In this document: positions 58,780-64,000 of the stretch, piece after piece
Layout: each line of letters opens with the position of its first letter
Numbering within the stretch: the first letter of the stretch is position 1
NCBI RefSeq assembly: GCF_025821625.1
Contig: NZ_JACKSH010000027.1
Coordinates: 1 to 64,000 of the forward strand
DNA from: Mycolicibacterium pyrenivorans
Lineage (GTDB): Bacteria; Actinomycetota; Actinomycetes; Mycobacteriales; Mycobacteriaceae
Reading direction: 5' to 3'
DNA length: 64,000 nt
Notes under the pieces: generated by a model
What the model was told of the DNA's origin: nothing
Databases searched by the model: none
The model's input: the letters and a program-made list of their open reading frames with translations, nothing else
Made by a program: the position numbers and the translations under genes

Positions 58780-60246
58780 ATGCCTGCTGCTCACCTGATG
58801 CGTGTCATTTCCGTGGCCGCAGCACTGGCCGTGGTCGTGGGAACCGGCGTCGCCTGGGGCAAGATCCGTTCGTTCGAGTCCGGTATCAACCACATCAACC
58901 CGGTCGCGCTCGGTGGCGGCGGCGAGGACGGCGCGATCGACGTGCTGCTGGTCGGCATGGACAGCCGCACCGACGCGCACGGCAACCCGCTGTCCGACGA
59001 GGAGCTCGCGACGCTGCGCGCCGGCAACGACATCTCCACCAACACCGACACGATCATCCTGATCCGGATCCCGAACAACGGGACGTCGGCGACGGCGATC
59101 TCCATTCCGCGCGACTCCTACGTCGAGGCGCCCGGCATCGGGAAGATGAAGATCAACGGCGTGTACGGCTCGGTGCATCTGGAGAAGATGCAGCAGCTCG
59201 TCGAGCAGCAGGGCGAGGACCCCGCCGTCGCCGAACCCGAGGCCACCGAGGCGGGCCGCGAGGAGTTGATCAAGACGGTCGCCAACCTGACCGGCGTCAC
59301 CGTCGACCACTACGCCGAGATCGGGCTGCTCGGCTTCTCCCTGATCACCGACGCCCTGGGCGGCGTCAATGTCTGCCTCAACGAGGCTGTCTACGAACCA
59401 CTTTCGGGCGCCGACTTCCCCGCGGGCTGGCAGAAGCTGGACGGCCCGCAGGCGCTGAGCTTCGTGCGGCAGCGCCACGACCTGCCCCGCGGTGACCTGG
59501 ACCGGGTGACGCGCCAGCAGGCGGTGATGGCGTCGTTGGCCCACGAGGTGATCTCGAGCAAGACGCTGTCGAGCCCGGCGACGCTGAACCGGTTGGAGTC
59601 CGCCGTGCAGCGTTCGGTGGTGCTCTCCGACGGCTGGGACATCATGGATTTCGTCGAGCAGTTGCAGAAGCTCGCGGCGGGCAACGTCGCGTTCGCCACC
59701 ATCCCGATCGTCGAGGAGGCGGGCTGGAGCGACGACGGCATGCAGAGCGTGGTGCGCGTCGACCCGAGCGCGGTCAAGGACTGGGTCACCAGCCTGCTGG
59801 AGGACCAGGACGAGGGCAAGACCGAGGAGCTCGCCTACAGCCCCGACAAGACCGTCGTCGACGTCGCCAACGACAGCGACATCAACGGCCTGGCCGCCGC
59901 GGTCTCCCACGTCCTGTCGGGCAAGGGCTTCACGCCGGGCACCATCGGCAACAACGAGGGCGCCAAGGTGACCAGCAGCCAGGTCCAGGCCGCGAAGGCC
60001 GACGACCTCGGCGCCCAGGCGGTCGCCCAGGAACTCGGCGGCCTGCCGGTGATCGAGGACGCCTCGGTGCCGCCGGGCGCGGTGCGGGTGGTGCTGACCG
60101 TCGACTACACCGGGCCCGGTTCCGGGTTGGACGGCACCGACGTCACGTTGTCGGCGCCGCTGGTCACCGCGTCGGGTGGCGAGGCGCTTCCGACGCCGCC
60201 GCCGATCATCACCGCGGCCGCCAAAGACCCCGAGTGCGTCAACTGA
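58780..60246 (+). CDS. lcp1: LytR-CpsA-Psr (LCP) cell-wall ligase
   Basis: The product is 488 residues. One N-terminal membrane helix (about 8-27) is followed by the LCP domain (about 50-300) with VLLVGMDSRTD, the SIPRDSYVE Asp/Arg pair, KINGVYG and FVRQRHDLPRGDLDRVTRQQ. A C-terminal LytR_C domain follows (about 360-455). LCP proteins ligate arabinogalactan to peptidoglycan; the Rv3267 ortholog is Lcp1. Next to the rhamnosyl-linker genes, which fits. Divergent from rmlD by 66 bp. Confidence 0.94.
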   Translation: MPAAHLMRVISVAAALAVVVGTGVAWGKIRSFESGINHINPVALGGGGEDGAIDVLLVGMDSRTDAHGNPLSDEELATLRAGNDISTNTDTIILIRIPNNGTSATAISIPRDSYVEAPGIGKMKINGVYGSVHLEKMQQLVEQQGEDPAVAEPEATEAGREELIKTVANLTGVTVDHYAEIGLLGFSLITDALGGVNVCLNEAVYEPLSGADFPAGWQKLDGPQALSFVRQRHDLPRGDLDRVTRQQAVMASLAHEVISSKTLSSPATLNRLESAVQRSVVLSDGWDIMDFVEQLQKLAAGNVAFATIPIVEEAGWSDDGMQSVVRVDPSAVKDWVTSLLEDQDEGKTEELAYSPDKTVVDVANDSDINGLAAAVSHVLSGKGFTPGTIGNNEGAKVTSSQVQAAKADDLGAQAVAQELGGLPVIEDASVPPGAVRVVLTVDYTGPGSGLDGTDVTLSAPLVTASGGEALPTPPPIITAAAKDPECVN

Positions 60247-60247
60247 C

Positions 60248-60952
60248 GTGATCACCGTCAGCTCAGCCATCCTCGACCCGCTCATGGCCGCCAACCCCGC
60301 GGGCCCGCGCATCACCTACTACGACGACGCCACCGGCGAGCGCATCGAGTTGTCCACGGCGACGCTGGCCAACTGGGCGGCCAAGACCGCCAACCTGTTG
60401 CGTGACGAGATGGGCGCCGGGCCGGGCAGCCGGGTCGCGGTCCTGCTGCCCGCCCACTGGCAGACCGCGGCGGTGCTGTTCGGGATCTGGTGGATCGGGT
60501 GCGAAGTGGTGCTCGACGGGTCGCAGGCCGATGTCGCGTTGTGCACGGCCGAGCGCCTGGACGACGCCGACGCCACCGGTGCCGGCGAGGTCGCGGTGCT
60601 GTCGCTGGACGCGTTCGGTAAGCCGGTGCCCGACCTCCCGGTCGGGGTGACCGACTACGCGACGTCGGTGCGGGTGCACGGCGACCAGATCGTGCCGGAG
60701 CGCACTCCGGGCGACGCGCTGGACGGCCGGTCGGCCGCCGATGTGCTGGCCGCGGCGCAGGCCTCGGCCGATTCTCAGGGGTTGACGGCCGCGGATCGGG
60801 TGATGTCGACGGCGGGCTGGGACACCGCCGATGACGTCATCGACCATCTGCTCGCTGTATACGTAGTTGGCGCGTCACTGGTGCAGGTGGCGAACCCTGA
60901 TCCCGATTTGCTGGACCGGCGCCGCCAGAATGAGAAATTGACGCGGGCGTAG
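60248..60952 (+). CDS. TIGR03089-family protein (Rv3268 type)
   Basis: The product is 234 residues from the GTG at 60248, two bases after the LCP stop. It resembles the N-terminal part of an AMP-binding acyl-CoA synthetase (RITYYDDATGERIELSTATLANW, VAVLLPAHWQTAAVLFGIW), but the P-loop and catalytic regions are absent. It is too short for activity. Conserved in actinobacteria after the LCP gene. Function unknown. Confidence 0.82.
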   Translation: MITVSSAILDPLMAANPAGPRITYYDDATGERIELSTATLANWAAKTANLLRDEMGAGPGSRVAVLLPAHWQTAAVLFGIWWIGCEVVLDGSQADVALCTAERLDDADATGAGEVAVLSLDAFGKPVPDLPVGVTDYATSVRVHGDQIVPERTPGDALDGRSAADVLAAAQASADSQGLTAADRVMSTAGWDTADDVIDHLLAVYVVGASLVQVANPDPDLLDRRRQNEKLTRA

Positions 60953-61095
60953 CTGTGACCTTATTGTTTCCATAGCCACACAGTGCTCTCAGCTTGGAAG
61001 GTCACACTTTTACTTGTCAGAGGGTTACAGTTCTGGCAAAGATGGGTCCTTGCGGTGTCACACACCCGAGGACCCGTTCATGGAGGAGGCCGCCG

Positions 61096-61425
61096 ATGGA
61101 GTCGACCGTAACCGGGATCGCGGTCCTCGTCGTCCTCGCGGTATGGCACCTCCACAACCGTCGCCACGCCGGGTGGCGGGCCAGCGCTGAGGGTCGTTTC
61201 AACATCTACTGCGGATATTTCCTGGTCATGATCGCTGTCTACTGGCTGACCTCGGCGCCGACGATGACGGACTGGGAGTGGGCGCTCGGAAACGTCTGGG
61301 CGCTGGCAGCCATGACGGCGTTCGTGTACGGGTTCGGCGCGCTCGACCGGGTCACCGCCCAGCACGCCTGGTGGGCTCAGATGGTGGAGTCGATCGAGCC
61401 GTCGACGGGCGCGATTCCCCGGTAG
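61096..61425 (+). CDS. Small membrane protein
   Basis: The product is 109 residues from the ATG at 61096, with GGAGGAGG (61082-61089) just upstream. Two or three hydrophobic helices are predicted: VTGIAVLVVLAVWHL, YCGYFLVMIAVYWL, and ALAAMTAFVYGFG. Trp is abundant. I do not recognise a family. The 143-bp region upstream contains several GTNAC boxes (60955, 61001, 61024, 61057) and presumably its promoter. Function unknown. Confidence 0.7.
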   Translation: MESTVTGIAVLVVLAVWHLHNRRHAGWRASAEGRFNIYCGYFLVMIAVYWLTSAPTMTDWEWALGNVWALAAMTAFVYGFGALDRVTAQHAWWAQMVESIEPSTGAIPR

Positions 61426-61458
61426 GCGCTGCCGTCCCTCCCCGTTACTCTCGACGCC

Positions 61459-62241
61459 GTGGATCCCTCCCCTCTTGACGTCGATGTCCTGCGCGCCGCC
61501 CTCCCGACAACGCAGTGGCGGCGCGTCGACGTGGTCGAGGAGACCGGGTCGACGAACGCCGACCTGATCGCGCGGGCGTCGGCCGGTGAGGACATCGCGG
61601 GCGCGGTGCTGCTGGCCGAGCACCAGACCGCGGGACGCGGTCGTCACGGACGCACCTGGTCGGCGCCGCCGCGCTCGCAGATCTCGATGTCGGTGGGCGT
61701 CGACACCACCGGCGTCGCACCCGATGCCTGGGGTTGGCTACCGCTGTTGACGGGGCTGGCGGTCGCGCACACGGTTCGCGACCTCGGCGTCGACGCCGGC
61801 CTGAAGTGGCCCAACGACGTCCTCGTCGGCACCGGCAAGCTGGCCGGCATCCTGGCGGAGGTGGCCGCACCGGTGATCGTCGTCGGCCTCGGGCTGAACG
61901 TGAGTTTGACCGCCGATGAGCTGCCTGACCCCAACGCGGTGTCGCTGCTCATGCTCGGCCACGACGCCGACCGCACCGCGTTGACGGTGGATCTGCTGCA
62001 CGCGCTCGGCGGTCGGCTCGCCCAGTGGCGGGCGGGCGAGGACGCCGCGCTGGCCGCCGACTACCGCGCCGTCAGCACCACCATCGGCACGCAGGTACGG
62101 GCGCTGCTGCCCGGTGACTCCGAGATCGTCGGCACCGCAACGGGTATCGACGACAGCGGCCGCTTACTCATCGACGATGCGGGCACCACGGTGACGGTGT
62201 CGGCGGGCGACATCACCCACCTGCGGCCGGCGTCGCCCTAG
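61459..62241 (+). CDS. birA: Biotin-[acetyl-CoA-carboxylase] ligase
   Basis: The product is 260 residues. It activates biotin as biotinyl-AMP and attaches it to carboxylase domains. Motifs are TGSTNADLI, the biotin loop AGRGRHGRTW, and KWPNDVLVGTGKLAGIL. There is no N-terminal DNA-binding domain, so it is a monofunctional ligase. TB7.3 at 11.2 kb is a possible substrate. The M. tuberculosis birA (Rv3279c) lies a little further along, on the opposite strand. Repeat copy E starts 4 bp past the stop. Confidence 0.94.
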   Translation: MDPSPLDVDVLRAALPTTQWRRVDVVEETGSTNADLIARASAGEDIAGAVLLAEHQTAGRGRHGRTWSAPPRSQISMSVGVDTTGVAPDAWGWLPLLTGLAVAHTVRDLGVDAGLKWPNDVLVGTGKLAGILAEVAAPVIVVGLGLNVSLTADELPDPNAVSLLMLGHDADRTALTVDLLHALGGRLAQWRAGEDAALAADYRAVSTTIGTQVRALLPGDSEIVGTATGIDDSGRLLIDDAGTTVTVSAGDITHLRPASP

Positions 62242-62245
62242 GTCG

Positions 62246-62307
62246 CGCGAGCGTGCACCCACGGTCGTCAACCCACGCTCGGCAACGACAAGGAATGCAC
62301 GTTCGCG
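62246..62307. repeat. Palindromic 3'-end repeat, copy E (L-R form)
   Basis: This 62-bp unit starts CGCGAGCGTGCACCCACGGT and ends CAAGGAATGCACGTTCGCG. It lies 4 bp beyond the birA stop and 4 bp beyond the convergent coiled-coil gene stop, so it exactly fills the gap. It pairs with copy F in direct orientation around that gene. Confidence 0.88.
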
Positions 62308-62311
62308 GGGT

Positions 62312-62683
62312 TCACCGATCGTCGAGGACCGCCCGCAGGCTTTCGGCGATCTGCTGCAAGCCGGCCGACGTGCCGTCGAACCTTCCCCGCATTTCGGCGA
62401 AACCCTGGTCGACCTGCTCGAACCTTTGATCGACGTGCTCACGCAGGTCGGCGAAGTCCTGCCGCAGGTCGACGAAGTCCTGCCGCATCGCGTTGAAGCT
62501 CGCAGTCGTAGCGTTGCGGAAGTCGCGGATCTCGCCGCGGATCTCGCCGACGTCACGATCGGCGGCCCCGGCGAGCACCCGCGCCGCCGCCGCGTCCTGC
62601 TCCGCACCCTGCACCCGCCCAGACAGATTGCTTACCTGACTCTCCAGTGCCGCCACCCGCGGCTCGAGATCCCCGGACTCCAT
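62312..62683 (-). CDS. Small coiled-coil protein
   Basis: The product is 123 residues. It is almost entirely coiled coil, with heptads through VAALESQVSNLSGRVQGAEQ, a central MRQDFVDLRQDFADLREHV, then QRFEQVDQGFAEMRGRFD. There is no signal peptide or membrane helix. Such proteins usually oligomerise or tether; no family is recognised. The gene lies between direct-orientation repeat copies E (4 bp after its stop) and F (50 bp before its start), mirroring the DUF559 gene. Function unknown. Confidence 0.72.
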   Translation of the reverse strand: MESGDLEPRVAALESQVSNLSGRVQGAEQDAAAARVLAGAADRDVGEIRGEIRDFRNATTASFNAMRQDFVDLRQDFADLREHVDQRFEQVDQGFAEMRGRFDGTSAGLQQIAESLRAVLDDR

Positions 62684-62733
62684 GCGTAAAGCCTACAAGC
62701 GATCACTGCCGCGGAAGCGCGCCGATTTCCTGC

Positions 62734-62794
62734 CGCGAGCGTGCACCCACGGTCGTCAGAACGCGCTGGCGACTACAAGGAATGCACGTTTGCG
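62734..62794. repeat. Palindromic 3'-end repeat, copy F (L-R form)
   Basis: This 61-bp unit shares the first 25 bp with copy E and the right arm CAAGGAATGCACGTT, ending TTTGCG in place of TTCGCG. It lies 8 bp beyond the acyl-CoA dehydrogenase stop and 50 bp upstream of the coiled-coil gene. Confidence 0.87.
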
Positions 62795-62802
62795 GCAGCC
62801 CG

Positions 62803-63972
62803 CTACTTCAGCAGGGCTCGCGACATCACCACGCGCTGAATCTGATTCGTGCCCTCGTAGATCTGGGTGATCTTGGCGTCGCGCATCATCCGCTCGACCG
62901 GGAAGTCGACGGTGTAGCCGGCACCGCCGAACAACTGCACGGCGTCGGTGGTCACCTCCATGGCGACATCGGAGGCCAGGCACTTCGACGCCGCGGAGAT
63001 GAAGCCGAGGTTGCCCTCGCCCCGCTCGGCGCGGGCGGCGGCGGTGTACACCATCAGCCGGGCGGCCTCGACCTTCATCGCCATGTCGGCGATCATGAAC
63101 TGCACCGCCTGGAAATCGGCGATGCTCTTGCCGAACTGCTTGCGGTCCTTGGTGTATTCGATCGCCGCGTCCAGTGCGCCCTGCGCGATACCGACCGCCT
63201 GCGCGCCGATGGTCGGGCGGGTGTGGTCGAGCGTGGCCAGCGCGGTCTTGAACCCGGTGCCGGGCTCGCCGATGATGCGGTCGCCGGGAACGCGGCAGTT
63301 CTCGAAGTACAGCTCGGTGGTCGGCGAGCCCTTGATGCCGAGCTTGCGTTCCTTGGGCCCGACGACGAAGCCTTCGTCGTCCTTGTGCACCATGAACGCC
63401 GAGATCCCGTTGGCACCCTTGTCGGGGTCGGTGACCGCCATGACGGTGTACCACGAGGATTTGCCGCCGTTTGTGATCCAGCACTTGGTGCCGTTGAGGA
63501 TCCAGTCGTCGCCGTCGGCCTTGGCGCGGGTGCGCATCGAGGCGGCGTCGCTGCCGGCCTCACGCTCGGACAGCGCGTAGGAGGCCATCGCCTCACCGGC
63601 GGCGATCGACGGCAGCACCTGCTTCTTCAGCTCGTCGGAGCCACGCAGGATCAGGCCCATGGTGCCCAGCTTGTTGACGGCCGGGATCAGCGAGGCCGAC
63701 GCGTCGACGCGGGCCACCTCTTCGATGACGATGCACGCGGCCACCGAGTCGGCCCCCTGGCCGCCGAACTGCTCGGGCACGTGTACGGCGTTGAAGCCCG
63801 ACGCCACCAGGGCGTCCAGCGCCTCTTGGGGGAAACGCGAGTTCTCGTCGCAGTCGGCGGCGTGCGGAGCGATCTCCTTCTCCGACAGCGCGCGGATCGC
63901 CGTCCGCAGCTCCCGGTGTTCCTCCGGCAACTGGAACAGATCGAACGACGGATCTCCAGCCCAACTAGCCAT
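62803..63972 (-). CDS. fadE25: Acyl-CoA dehydrogenase FadE25-type
   Basis: The product is 389 residues from the third of three in-frame ATGs (63978, 63975, 63972). The AAGGAG at 63984-63979 is 6 bp from the last and too close to the first two. It performs FAD-dependent alpha-beta oxidation of short or branched acyl-CoA. Motifs are YALSEREAGSDAASMRT, WITNGGKSSWY, RKQFGKSIADFQAVQFM and catalytic Glu in IYEGTNQIQR. It resembles Rv3274c. Confidence 0.93.
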   Translation of the reverse strand: MASWAGDPSFDLFQLPEEHRELRTAIRALSEKEIAPHAADCDENSRFPQEALDALVASGFNAVHVPEQFGGQGADSVAACIVIEEVARVDASASLIPAVNKLGTMGLILRGSDELKKQVLPSIAAGEAMASYALSEREAGSDAASMRTRAKADGDDWILNGTKCWITNGGKSSWYTVMAVTDPDKGANGISAFMVHKDDEGFVVGPKERKLGIKGSPTTELYFENCRVPGDRIIGEPGTGFKTALATLDHTRPTIGAQAVGIAQGALDAAIEYTKDRKQFGKSIADFQAVQFMIADMAMKVEAARLMVYTAAARAERGEGNLGFISAASKCLASDVAMEVTTDAVQLFGGAGYTVDFPVERMMRDAKITQIYEGTNQIQRVVMSRALLK

Positions 63973-64000
63973 CATCATCTCCTTGCTACTCGCGGGTAAC

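Noticed and set aside
58741..60315. A long minus-strand frame across the LCP gene
   Set aside because: The plus-strand LCP domain and LytR_C motifs are unambiguous; the antisense frame has shadow composition.
54794..62794. The repeats as a CRISPR array
   Set aside because: They are far apart, without regular spacers, internally palindromic over about 61 bp, and no cas genes are present.

Overview
The window is chromosomal DNA from a mycobacterium, most probably a rapid grower (Mycolicibacterium type). It is visibly GC-rich with GTG/TTG starts. Gene content and order largely match the Mycobacterium tuberculosis stretch from about Rv3209 to Rv3274/Rv3279, with local insertions and rearrangements. 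Rv numbers are recalled correspondences, not search results. I see no rRNA, tRNA, CRISPR array, transposase or phage module.

Layout. 1-15.2 kb: end of an MmpS-like gene, a ferritin-like protein, RNA helicase RhlE, a beta-propeller membrane protein, a ParA ATPase, a histidine phosphatase, isochorismate synthase, a GNAT, type II dehydroquinase, a diacylglycerol-kinase-like enzyme, whiB1 with a perfect hairpin terminator, sensor kinase pdtaS, a biotinyl mini-protein, a tiny ribosomal protein gene (bL37 type), the rshA-sigH stress pair with a recognisable SigH promoter, ybaK, an SDR and a methyltransferase. 15-27 kb: SRAP protein, aroA, rsgA, an aldo/keto reductase, the DesA3 desaturase with its reductase (both preceded by matching palindromic operators), ppk2, a BCCT transporter, a WS/DGAT-like protein with an altered active site and an Rv3235-like protein. 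27-41 kb: secA1, hpf, comF, a Rieske lipoprotein, the lpqB-mtrB-mtrA envelope-signalling operon, an inserted segment with a broken ESX-substrate-like gene and an unknown gene, tmk, a lipoprotein and sahH. 41-46 kb: the alkane-oxidation operon alkB-rubA-rubB with its TetR regulator, an amino-acid permease and an FAD oxidoreductase. 46-51.5 kb: mannose activation genes (manA, tobH, pmmA), DUF3499, a zincin-like protein and whiB2. 51.8-64 kb: F420 genes fbiA-fbiB, NUDIX, a DUF559 gene, GDP-mannose pyrophosphorylase/wbbL1/rmlD, an LCP ligase, TIGR03089, a membrane protein, birA, a coiled-coil gene and an acyl-CoA dehydrogenase.

Themes: cell-envelope building (manA/pmmA/GDP-mannose, rhamnosyl transfer, LCP ligation, SecA1 export, MtrAB-LpqB control), lipid modification (DesA3, AlkB, WS/DGAT, FadE25), redox and stress control (SigH/RshA, WhiB1, WhiB2, F420), and ribosome functions (HPF, RsgA, bL37).

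The most unusual signal is a family of six about 61-bp palindromic repeats, each lying within about 25 bp of, or overlapping, a stop codon. They are built from two arm types combined in three ways (L-R, L-L', R'-R). Two pairs of L-R copies in direct orientation bracket single accessory genes (the DUF559 nuclease-like gene and the coiled-coil gene), as repeat-gene-repeat cassettes.
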